In this document: piece after piece, positions 34,601 through 41,533 of the stretch
How the letters are laid out: the number at the start of each line of letters is the position of its first letter
Position numbering within the stretch: the stretch's first letter is position 1
From: Sphingobacterium cavernae
GTDB taxonomy: Bacteria > Bacteroidota > Bacteroidia > Sphingobacteriales > Sphingobacteriaceae
DNA length: 64,000 bases
Reading direction: 5' to 3'
NCBI RefSeq assembly: GCF_008520265.1
Contig: NZ_VIQM01000054.1
Span: forward strand, 62,001-126,000
Translations under genes and position numbers: made by a program
The notes under the pieces: generated by a model
Databases searched by the model: none
What the model saw: the letters and a program-made list of their open reading frames with translations, nothing else
What the model was told of the DNA's origin: nothing

Positions 34601-34760
34601 GCCACAAAAACCCAAAACTATCTTGCATGTTGCAAATGACAGTATTGTTGGAAAGTCCATCGTTTATTTGATAATGATTGAAATAATAAGGCTGCGCATA
34701 TTGCTGTGTGGGCAATACGAAAAATAACATAAGGATTAGCCAAGAATCTATTTTATTCAT
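31620..34760 (-). CDS. Sensor histidine kinase with two-propeller periplasmic domain (split hybrid system)
   Basis: A 1046-residue inner-membrane sensor. After a signal peptide (MNKIDSWLILMLFFVLPTQQ region), about 14 Reg_prop blades such as LWLGTKDGLDRF, IWLGTENGGLSKL and IWIATEGGLGKI form two seven-bladed propellers, followed by a Y_Y_Y domain (about 690-765). One membrane helix spans about 776-796. The kinase core has the phospho-acceptor H834 in VVHEIRTPL, the N box NNLLNNALKYS, and the ATP lid PGSGLGLSLAQ. This matches the first part of a Bacteroidota hybrid two-component sensor, which binds an oligosaccharide of its PUL. The receiver and AraC parts are encoded as a separate gene immediately downstream. 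Confidence 0.94.
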   Translation of the reverse strand: MNKIDSWLILMLFFVLPTQQYAQPYYFNHYQINDGLSNNTVICNMQDSFGFLWLGTKDGLDRFDGNNFKHFDIRNHVLNTVANNIISLIEDNEKKIWIGTDQGIYIYNPIHETFALLSEEFANADVPVIKKDSKNNIWFIANQSLYFYNYSKKNTTKINVDENNISALFCSKEDKLYYGTFNGKICLVEKFRSTTLIDLEQKHGPKDWFVIQKIIKNEKGNLIFGTSKAGVGSVSKDNTVTWLLGIKQLKQYLYVRDILQMNEQEYWFATESGLFIYNIETKNFINIKKAENNPWGISDNAIYNILKDKDGGIWLGTYFGGINYYHKNNNLIEKFMSKTQGGNLLGTVVRGINKDKNGNIWLGTENGGLSKLNPITRHIENYNIENAGLSDNNIHGLLPYEENILLGAFVYGMDIFNTQSKKVIYHTEYDANSASSLKSNFLYDIKKSKSGEILIATTRGHYTFDITNKSFSPITKVPTEMSYTTLLEDSKGYIWLGTWRNGLYMYHPSKNIIKHFAHEPNNPNSLPNNKVNSIFEDSNGKIWIATEGGLGKIILNKNIEFDFQNPDIKLPSKIVFAVLEDKHKNIWITTSKGLIRYNQGTNNTRLFNIESGLPSIQFNYNSSYDDGAGKFYFGTINGMIRFEPEKLNQIKYNSNTPIYITRLTVNNKEINQNDADSVLKKSILFTDEIILKYNESSFNLDFTALLYDSPNAIKYSYKLHGVNKDWVTTNGSTSAHFTKLLPGNYDFIVKAEDPNGIPFSSERKLRIKILPPIWASIPAFVLYCVIIVCLILFIAYHFNERIKQKNKEHLLTIQNLREQELYQSKIDFYTDVVHEIRTPLTLIKAPLEKLIDKIPSNPITDKLLKNIQNNTERLISLSNQLLDFRKVETKGFKFHFELKDISASTQEYVDNYKVTLDSQHKKLSSNIEPNITCDIDLEAYEIICNNLLNNALKYSYKTIKVNLQKDSVNSALILSIKNDGILIKEVDREYIFEPFNRLKHSKSIPGSGLGLSLAQSLAIKLNGIISYTIDNENLNTFTLRLPLNQT

Positions 34761-34806
34761 GAACTTACGAGCCTTGTTGGTTTATATTGGTAGAATGTTA
34801 TACTTT

Positions 34807-34814
34807 CAAATATA
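34807..34814 (-). promoter_or_regulatory. -7 promoter box of the sensor kinase operon
   Basis: TATATTTG on the minus strand, an exact TAnnTTTG match, 46 bp before the kinase start. A weak copy (9 of 14 bases) of the PUL half-site lies exactly 24 bp upstream, at 34839-34852. Confidence 0.5.
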
Positions 34815-34880
34815 ACCTATTGCCCTAAAAATAGATAAACATTTTATCTTTCACTATCTTACCATTAGATAATCAAAGGA

Positions 34881-34915
34881 ATGATACAAAAAGATATGAT
34901 TTTGAGATAATTTGA
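34881..34915 (+). promoter_or_regulatory. Direct-repeat operator of the PUL (GH127 operon side)
   Basis: ATGATACAAAAAGA (34881-34894) and TTGAGATAATTTGA (34902-34915) are spaced 21 bp. They match the two half-sites of the SusC operon at 11 and 12 of 14 positions (counting the C/T position as either base), in the same orientation relative to transcription. Confidence 0.65.
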
Positions 34916-34939
34916 AGTTTTGTTTAAAAGTAAGCGTTC

Positions 34940-34947
34940 TATATTTG
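34940..34947 (+). promoter_or_regulatory. -7 promoter box of the GH127 operon
   Basis: TATATTTG, an exact TAnnTTTG match, 39 bp before the GH127 start and exactly 24 bp after the operator. The -33 position is poor (a TTG 17 bp upstream at best), which fits activation by a bound regulator. Confidence 0.65.
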
Positions 34948-34986
34948 GGATAATCAATTATTAATAAATTAAAATCTATCTACACC

Positions 34987-37032
34987 ATGACAAAGCATTT
35001 ATTTCTTGCACTCATATTAGGTTTTGGATTGAGCAAAGTATCTGCACAGCGAGAGACGATTACGAGTGTTCAAGAATTGCCTGTAGGCTCCAAGAATGCT
35101 TATTATATAAACAATAGATTGCCATTAAAACAGAATTTATTACTCAAACTACCGGTAGGTAACATACGTCCCGGAGGTTGGTTGGGACGATATTTGGAAC
35201 TACAAAAGGATGGTTTGACGGGTAATTTGGGAGAAATAAGTGCCTGGTTATCCAAAAAGAATAACGCTTGGTTGAGTAAAGATGGAACTGGGGATCATGG
35301 ATGGGAAGAGGTGCCCTATTGGCTTAAGGGATATGCCCACTTGGGATATATATTAAAAGACCCAAAAATCATTGAGGAGTCTAAAATCTGGTTGGAAGCA
35401 GCGATTCAAAGTCAACGATCAGATGGATACTTCGGTCCATTGATATTAAGAAATAATAAGCCTGACCTTTGGGGAAATATGATTATGCTGTGGTGTCTTC
35501 AATCTTACTACGAACACAGCGGCGACGAAAGAGTATTGACATTAATGACCAATTATTTTAGATGGCAACAGAAGCTTCCAGATAGTTTTTTACTAAAAGA
35601 TTATTGGGAACATCCGCGCGGAGGTGACAATTTACTATCAATCTTTTGGTTGTATAATCGTACAGAAGGTAATGAATGGCTGATGGAATTGGCTGATAAA
35701 ATTCACCGCAATACGGCTGATTGGACAAAGCATAGAGATTTACCGAATTGGCATAATGTGAATGTGGCGCAGAGTTTTAGAGAGCCAGCGACATATTATC
35801 TGAAAAGTCATGATATCAAGCATTTAAAAGCGACATATGATAATTTTCATTTTGTACGTGAGGTATTCGGTCAAGTACCAGGAGGTATGTTTGGTGCTGA
35901 TGAAAACGCACGCCCTGGATATACCGATCCACGACAAGGCGTAGAAACCTGTGGAATGGTGGAGCAGATGGCTTCAAATGAAATTTTATTAGGTATCACT
36001 GGCGATCCTTTTTGGGCTGATCATGCTGAAGAAGTGGCTTTCAATACATATCCTGCTGCTGTAACAGCTGATTTCAGGGCTTTGCGTTATATTACTAGTC
36101 CTAACATGACTGTTAGCGACAGCAAAAATCATGCGCCAGGTATTGATAATAGTGGTCCATTCTTGATGATGAATCCATTCAGTTCTAGGTGTTGTCAGCA
36201 TAACCATAGTCAAGGTTGGCCTTATTATGCAGAGCATTTGTATATGGCTACCAATGACAATGGTGTCGCTGCGGTATTGTATGCAGCTTCAGTCGCTGAT
36301 GTGAAAGTCGGAAACAAAGGCGAGGTAAGCATTAAACAAACTTCCAACTACCCTTTTGAGGAAGCTATTGCTTTTGAAATTAATACCAAACATAAGAATA
36401 TAAAATTTCCATTTTACTTACGTATACCTGAATGGGCTAATCAAGCGGAAGTAATAGTGAATGGCAAAAAATACAATGTTGCACGTGGAGCTAAATATTT
36501 CAAGATAGATCGTCAGTGGAATAGTGGAGACAAAGTTGAGTTAATATTACCGATGGCCGTACGCGTGAAAGTATGGGAAGAGAATAAAAATGCGGTTAGT
36601 ATCATGCGTGGACCGCTCACGTATTCCTTAAAAATTAAGGAAGAATATATAGAGAAAGATAGTAAGGCTTCAGCTATTGGTGATTCAAAGTGGCAAGAGG
36701 ATGCTGATCCCTCAAAATGGCCTTCGTATGAAATATTGCCTGCTAGCGATTGGAATTATGGTGTCGTAAAAAGTGAATTAGAACGTCCAGAAAATTTAAA
36801 AGTAATTAAGAAAGACTGGCCGAAAGATTCTTTTCCATTCGAGGCGAATGCAGTGCCTATATCTATTACGATAAAAGCCAAACAGCTAAAAGAATGGTTG
36901 ATTGATCGGCATGGGCTTACTGGAGTTCTTCCTTTAAGTCCGCTTGTTGTAGATACCAAGGAACAAGTTGTTGAGCTTATACCAATGGGGGCGGCACGTT
37001 TGCGTATTTCCGCATTTCCTGTAGTAAATTAA
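34987..37032 (+). CDS. GH127-family (DUF1680) beta-L-arabinofuranosidase-like enzyme
   Basis: A 681-residue exported enzyme with signal peptide (cleavage near VSAQ, residue 20). The (alpha/alpha)6 barrel is of the DUF1680/GH127 type. In the characterised GH127 enzyme a zinc-bound cysteine is the nucleophile. Here the equivalent residues are visible as E306 (GADENA), E320 and C322 (VETC), and the pair C402-C403 (SRCCQHN), with comparable spacing. A beta-sandwich domain follows (FPFYLRIPEWANQAEVIVNG). Known activities include beta-L-arabinofuranosidase and related sugars, so the exact substrate is open. It is the first gene of a three-gene operon behind the regulated promoter. Confidence 0.87.
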   Translation: MTKHLFLALILGFGLSKVSAQRETITSVQELPVGSKNAYYINNRLPLKQNLLLKLPVGNIRPGGWLGRYLELQKDGLTGNLGEISAWLSKKNNAWLSKDGTGDHGWEEVPYWLKGYAHLGYILKDPKIIEESKIWLEAAIQSQRSDGYFGPLILRNNKPDLWGNMIMLWCLQSYYEHSGDERVLTLMTNYFRWQQKLPDSFLLKDYWEHPRGGDNLLSIFWLYNRTEGNEWLMELADKIHRNTADWTKHRDLPNWHNVNVAQSFREPATYYLKSHDIKHLKATYDNFHFVREVFGQVPGGMFGADENARPGYTDPRQGVETCGMVEQMASNEILLGITGDPFWADHAEEVAFNTYPAAVTADFRALRYITSPNMTVSDSKNHAPGIDNSGPFLMMNPFSSRCCQHNHSQGWPYYAEHLYMATNDNGVAAVLYAASVADVKVGNKGEVSIKQTSNYPFEEAIAFEINTKHKNIKFPFYLRIPEWANQAEVIVNGKKYNVARGAKYFKIDRQWNSGDKVELILPMAVRVKVWEENKNAVSIMRGPLTYSLKIKEEYIEKDSKASAIGDSKWQEDADPSKWPSYEILPASDWNYGVVKSELERPENLKVIKKDWPKDSFPFEANAVPISITIKAKQLKEWLIDRHGLTGVLPLSPLVVDTKEQVVELIPMGAARLRISAFPVVN

Positions 37033-37061
37033 AATATAATAAACCTAATAATATTTATTTG

Positions 37062-38894
37062 ATGAAAAGAAAGATTTTTATAGCATGTCTCATGCTGGCT
37101 AGCCAGCTTAATTTTGCCCAAGATTGGAAACCTGCTGGTTCTAAAATTTTAACTCCTTGGGGAGAAAAAGTTACGGCACAACAGCCACACCCAGAATATC
37201 CACGTCCTATGTTGGTCCGTGAAAATAATTGGCAAAATCTTAATGGTTTGTGGAATTATGCCATTACAGCAGCAGATAGAAAAGATTTTCCTGAAACTTG
37301 GGAAGGTCAGATTCTAGTGCCATTTGCTGTGGAATCCGCATTATCTGGTGTTGGAAAAGAGGTAGGTAAAGATAAAGCATTGTGGTATCAAAGAACAATC
37401 TCAATTGATAAAAATGTAAATAAGGATAATATTCTATTGCATTTTGGTGCGGTGGATTGGCAATGTGACGTTTATGTCAACAATAGTTTGGTTGGAAGAC
37501 ACGAAGGTGGATTTAATTCCTTCTCTATGGACATCACCAAATTTGTGAAAAAAGGCGCTAAGCAAGATGTTGTTATTCGTGTATGGGATCCAACGGATGA
37601 TGGGCCGCAGCCTCGTGGAAAGCAAATAAAAAATCCACACGGTATTTGGTATACACCTGTTACAGGTATTTGGCAGACAGTTTGGTTAGAAAGTGTTCCT
37701 CGCACATATATCGCTAATACTAAACAGACACCACAATTTGATGTAGGCAAACTGACTTTCGAAGCGAATGTAGAGGGTAGTCAAGCAGGTGATCAAATAA
37801 AGGTGGCCGTATTGGATGGTAAAAAACAAATCAAGGCACAAGTATTGGATGCAAATACTACGGTGGATATTCATGTTCCAAACCTCGAAGCTTGGTCTCC
37901 TTCTAATCCAAAATTGTATGACTTGGATATACAATTGATTCGCAATGGTAAAGTAATAGACAAAACGAAGAGCTATTTTGCGATGCGCAAAATTTCAATG
38001 GAAAAAGACAAAAATGGAATTCAACGTATGATGTTGAATAACAAGTTCGTGTTTCAATATGGGCCATTGGATCAAGGTTGGTGGCCGGATGGATTACACA
38101 CAGCGCCATCAGATGAAGCGCTGAAATTTGATGTAATTAAGACAAAAGAAATGGGCTTTAACATGATTCGTAAACATATTAAAGTAGAGCCAGCACGTTG
38201 GTACCGCCACTGTGATAGTATCGGAATGCTTGTATGGCAAGATATGCCTAGTGGTGATTTAGGTGGGAATAGTTGGGACATGCAACCTGGTAAAATTTCT
38301 GGTGATCTAAGAGACAAAAATCGTTCAGCTGAGTCGGAAGGGTATTTCCGCAAAGAATGGAAAACGATTATGGAAACATTACACAATTATCCAAGTATCG
38401 TCGTATGGGTGCCTTTCAATGAAGCGTGGGGGCAATTTAAAACAAAAGAAATAACCGAATGGACAATGGCTTTTGATGATTCTAGACTAACAAATAGTGC
38501 AAGTGGAGGTAACTTCATGTATACTGGACATATTTTGGATATACACAACTATCCTGACGCAGCGAGTCCAGACCCCGCAGTTTTTGGTTCAGAATTTATA
38601 TTAGCTCTAGGTGAATTTGGAGGATTAGGATTACCCGTTGATGGCCATACTTGGCAGCAAAAAGACAATTGGGGTTATCAAAGCTTTAAAAGTAAGGAAG
38701 AGTTACTTAAAAGATATCAAGAACTGATCTACAAATTAGATAAACTGATTCCTATGGGGTTGTCGGCAGCTGTATACACACAAACTACGGATGTAGAGGT
38801 AGAAACTAATGGATTGATGACATATGATCGTAAAGTAATTAAGATTTCTGAAGCTGAGTTAGATAAGGTACATCGTAAATTGTATTCACACTAA
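37062..38894 (+). CDS. GH2-family exo-glycosidase
   Basis: A 610-residue exported enzyme; the ATG at 37062 is preferred over the TTG codon before it. A signal peptide ends near residue 19 (NFAQ). The order is the sugar-binding jelly roll (ENNWQNLNGLWNYAI, LVPFAVESALSGVG, GRHEGGFNSFSMDI), an immunoglobulin-like domain, and a TIM barrel with acid/base E454 in PFNEAWGQF and nucleophile E518 in ALGEFGGLG. GH2 covers beta-galactosidase, beta-glucuronidase, beta-mannosidase and others, and specificity cannot be assigned. It follows GH127 by 29 bp. Confidence 0.9.
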   Translation: MKRKIFIACLMLASQLNFAQDWKPAGSKILTPWGEKVTAQQPHPEYPRPMLVRENNWQNLNGLWNYAITAADRKDFPETWEGQILVPFAVESALSGVGKEVGKDKALWYQRTISIDKNVNKDNILLHFGAVDWQCDVYVNNSLVGRHEGGFNSFSMDITKFVKKGAKQDVVIRVWDPTDDGPQPRGKQIKNPHGIWYTPVTGIWQTVWLESVPRTYIANTKQTPQFDVGKLTFEANVEGSQAGDQIKVAVLDGKKQIKAQVLDANTTVDIHVPNLEAWSPSNPKLYDLDIQLIRNGKVIDKTKSYFAMRKISMEKDKNGIQRMMLNNKFVFQYGPLDQGWWPDGLHTAPSDEALKFDVIKTKEMGFNMIRKHIKVEPARWYRHCDSIGMLVWQDMPSGDLGGNSWDMQPGKISGDLRDKNRSAESEGYFRKEWKTIMETLHNYPSIVVWVPFNEAWGQFKTKEITEWTMAFDDSRLTNSASGGNFMYTGHILDIHNYPDAASPDPAVFGSEFILALGEFGGLGLPVDGHTWQQKDNWGYQSFKSKEELLKRYQELIYKLDKLIPMGLSAAVYTQTTDVEVETNGLMTYDRKVIKISEAELDKVHRKLYSH

Positions 38895-38930
38895 TTCTAT
38901 AAATAAAGTGTTTTAATATCTACACACACT

Positions 38931-41411
38931 ATGAAATTAAAAAGTAAAATTACTTTTTTCGCCTTGTTGATTTGTTGTGCTACCAATCTGATAGCACAAC
39001 AATCACAGGTTAAAAATGATTTGCGCGCACCAGCATTTCCATTGATCACTATAGATCCTAATACAAGTGCTTGGTCATATACTGATAATTTGTATGATGA
39101 TGCGGTTCGCCATTGGACGGACAAAGCTTTTCCACTTTTAGGAGTAATTAAAGTAGATGGGGTAGCTTACCGTTTTCTGGGAAAAGAAGAAATAGAACTC
39201 GAGCCAATAGCAAAAATGGCTGAACATGAATCATGGTCTGCAAAATATACTTTTACAGAACCTTCTAAAGATTGGACACAAATCAATTTTTCGGACACGA
39301 ATTGGAAATTAGGTGCTGCACCATACGGTACTTTAGATACTGAACCTAATTCAAAAACTGATTGGCAAGAGCCTAAGATTTGGGTAAGACGTGAAGTAAT
39401 TTTGAAGGAAGACTTGAATGGGAAGCCCGTCTATATCGAATTTACGCATGACGATGATGCAATCATGTATGTGAATGGGATTGAAGTGGCCAATACTGGA
39501 CAAGCAACGGGTAAAAATCGTAGAGTTAAGTTGCCTGAGGAAGTCGTTAAAACTTTAAAAAAAGGTAAGAATATAATTGCTGGTTATTGTTACAATAGAG
39601 TAGCTAATGGTTATTTTGATTTCGGAATGTTTACAGAACGTAAAAATACTATCTCTTTTACAAATGCAGCAAGGCAAAAATCTGTTGATGTACAAGCTAC
39701 ACAAACACATTATCAATTTGAATGTGGTCCAATAGATTTGAAGCTCTCTTTCATTGCACCTTTATTGTTGACGGACTTAGAACTTGTTTCAAGACCGGTA
39801 AACTATATCAGCTACGAAATTATGTCGCGAGATGGTAGAAAACATGATGTACAATTATATTTTGAAGCATCTTCTAATTGGGCGCTTGACTCGCCATTGC
39901 AGGAATCATTAAGCTCGCATTACAAATCTGGCAATTTGCAGTATGTAAAAACTGGTAGCAAAAGCCAAGACGTATTAGGCAAAAAAGGAGATCATATCCG
40001 AATTGATTGGGGATATTTCTATATGGCAGCAGATGCTAACAAGACTAAATCCGCTATAGGAAACGGAGCCAATCTGCGCGAACAATTTCTGAAAGGTACT
40101 TCAATTCAATCTGCACAAAATGGAAGCCAATTAGTACTCACCCAAAACTTTTCGGGGTCAGACAAGTATGCAGATAAAATTATGCTAGGTTATGATGATA
40201 TTTATTCCATCCAATATTTTGGTAAAAACCTGCGTCCATATTGGAATCGTAATGAAAACAGTACTATAGAAAAGCAATTTGAATTAGCAGACAAACAGTT
40301 TTCAAAACTAAAATCAGCTTGTGATAAGTTTGATGCTGAATTGTGGGATACTGCATTACGCACTGGAGGTAGTGAATATGCTGCTTTGTCTGCATTAGCT
40401 TATCGTCAGTCAATTGCAGCACATAAGTTGGTACAAGCTCCTAATGGCGATTTGTTATTGCTTTCGAAAGAAAATGACAGTAACGGGTCAATAGGAACTG
40501 TGGATGTAACTTATCCTTCAGCTCCTTTATATTTGTATTATAATCCCGAATTAGCTAAAGGATTGTTGAATCATATCTTTTACTACAGCGAAAGTAAACG
40601 TTGGACCAAGCCATTTGCCGCGCACGATATAGGCACCTATCCGATTGGTAATGGTCAAACATATGGTGGCGATATGCCTGTAGAAGAATCTGGAAATATG
40701 TTGATTTTGACCTATGCTATTGCTTGCATGGAGAAGAATGCTAATTACGCAGCAAGGCATTGGGATGTGCTCACGACTTGGACGGATTATCTAGTGGAGC
40801 ACGGATTAGATCCAGACAATCAATTGTGTACGGACGACTTCGCTGGGCATTTTGCACATAATGCGAACTTATCTGTTAAAGCAATTGTAGCTATTGCGTC
40901 ATACGGCTATTTGGCAGAAATGCTTGGAAAGTCTGATGTTGCTAAAAAGTATATTGGAATAGCAAGAGACATGGCTTCGCAATGGAAAAACATGGCTGCT
41001 GATGGCGATCATTACAAGTTGACTTTTGATAAATCCGGCACATGGAGTCAAAAATACAATTTGGTATGGGATAAGTTATTAGACATGAATATTTTTGACA
41101 AATCCATATTCAAAACAGAAGTAAACTATTATTTGACCAAACAAAATCAATATGGTTTGCCACTCGACAATAGAAGAACCTATACAAAGACAGATTGGAT
41201 AGTGTGGTCTGCTACTTTAGCTGACGACAAAGCAACATTTCAAGAATTTATTTCTCCAGTATACAAATTTATGCATGAAACCACGGATCGTGTTCCTATG
41301 TCAGATTGGGTATATACTGACAAACCCACACGCTCTGGATTCAAAGCTAGATCAGTAGTTGGTGGATACTTTATCAAAATGCTAGAAGAAAAAATCAATA
41401 AGTTGAAATAA
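38931..41411 (+). CDS. DUF4964-DUF5127-DUF4965-DUF1793 (glutaminase A-like) protein
   Basis: An 826-residue exported protein with signal peptide (cleavage near IAQ, residue 23). It starts with DUF4964 (RAPAFPLITIDPNTSAWSYT). A galactose-binding-like insert follows at about 95-215 (WKLGAAPYGTLD, FTHDDDAIMYVNGIEV), then DUF5127, DUF4965 (EYAALSALAYRQSIAAHKLV, GTVDVTYPSAPLYLYYNPEL) and DUF1793 (LCTDDFAGHFAHNANLSVK, GLPLDNRRTYTKTDWIVW). Fungal relatives are called glutaminase A. In Bacteroidota the family is common inside PULs, which makes a glycosidase role more likely here; that is inference. Last gene of the GH127-GH2 operon, followed by a terminator. Confidence 0.85.
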   Translation: MKLKSKITFFALLICCATNLIAQQSQVKNDLRAPAFPLITIDPNTSAWSYTDNLYDDAVRHWTDKAFPLLGVIKVDGVAYRFLGKEEIELEPIAKMAEHESWSAKYTFTEPSKDWTQINFSDTNWKLGAAPYGTLDTEPNSKTDWQEPKIWVRREVILKEDLNGKPVYIEFTHDDDAIMYVNGIEVANTGQATGKNRRVKLPEEVVKTLKKGKNIIAGYCYNRVANGYFDFGMFTERKNTISFTNAARQKSVDVQATQTHYQFECGPIDLKLSFIAPLLLTDLELVSRPVNYISYEIMSRDGRKHDVQLYFEASSNWALDSPLQESLSSHYKSGNLQYVKTGSKSQDVLGKKGDHIRIDWGYFYMAADANKTKSAIGNGANLREQFLKGTSIQSAQNGSQLVLTQNFSGSDKYADKIMLGYDDIYSIQYFGKNLRPYWNRNENSTIEKQFELADKQFSKLKSACDKFDAELWDTALRTGGSEYAALSALAYRQSIAAHKLVQAPNGDLLLLSKENDSNGSIGTVDVTYPSAPLYLYYNPELAKGLLNHIFYYSESKRWTKPFAAHDIGTYPIGNGQTYGGDMPVEESGNMLILTYAIACMEKNANYAARHWDVLTTWTDYLVEHGLDPDNQLCTDDFAGHFAHNANLSVKAIVAIASYGYLAEMLGKSDVAKKYIGIARDMASQWKNMAADGDHYKLTFDKSGTWSQKYNLVWDKLLDMNIFDKSIFKTEVNYYLTKQNQYGLPLDNRRTYTKTDWIVWSATLADDKATFQEFISPVYKFMHETTDRVPMSDWVYTDKPTRSGFKARSVVGGYFIKMLEEKINKLK

Positions 41412-41436
41412 TTACATAATAACAATTAAAATAGAC

Positions 41437-41467
41437 AGCCTTATCAAAAGTTTGATAGGGCTTTTTT
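41437..41467 (+). terminator. Terminator of the GH127 operon
   Basis: AGCCTTATCAAA pairs with TTTGATAGGGCT around a two-base loop, followed by TTTTTT. The stem sequence is nearly the same as in the terminator at 21249. Confidence 0.85.
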
Positions 41468-41533
41468 GATGACTGTACTGATTATTATGGTATCAGATTT
41501 GCGTATATTTAATAGACTTAAAGCTGAAATTTT

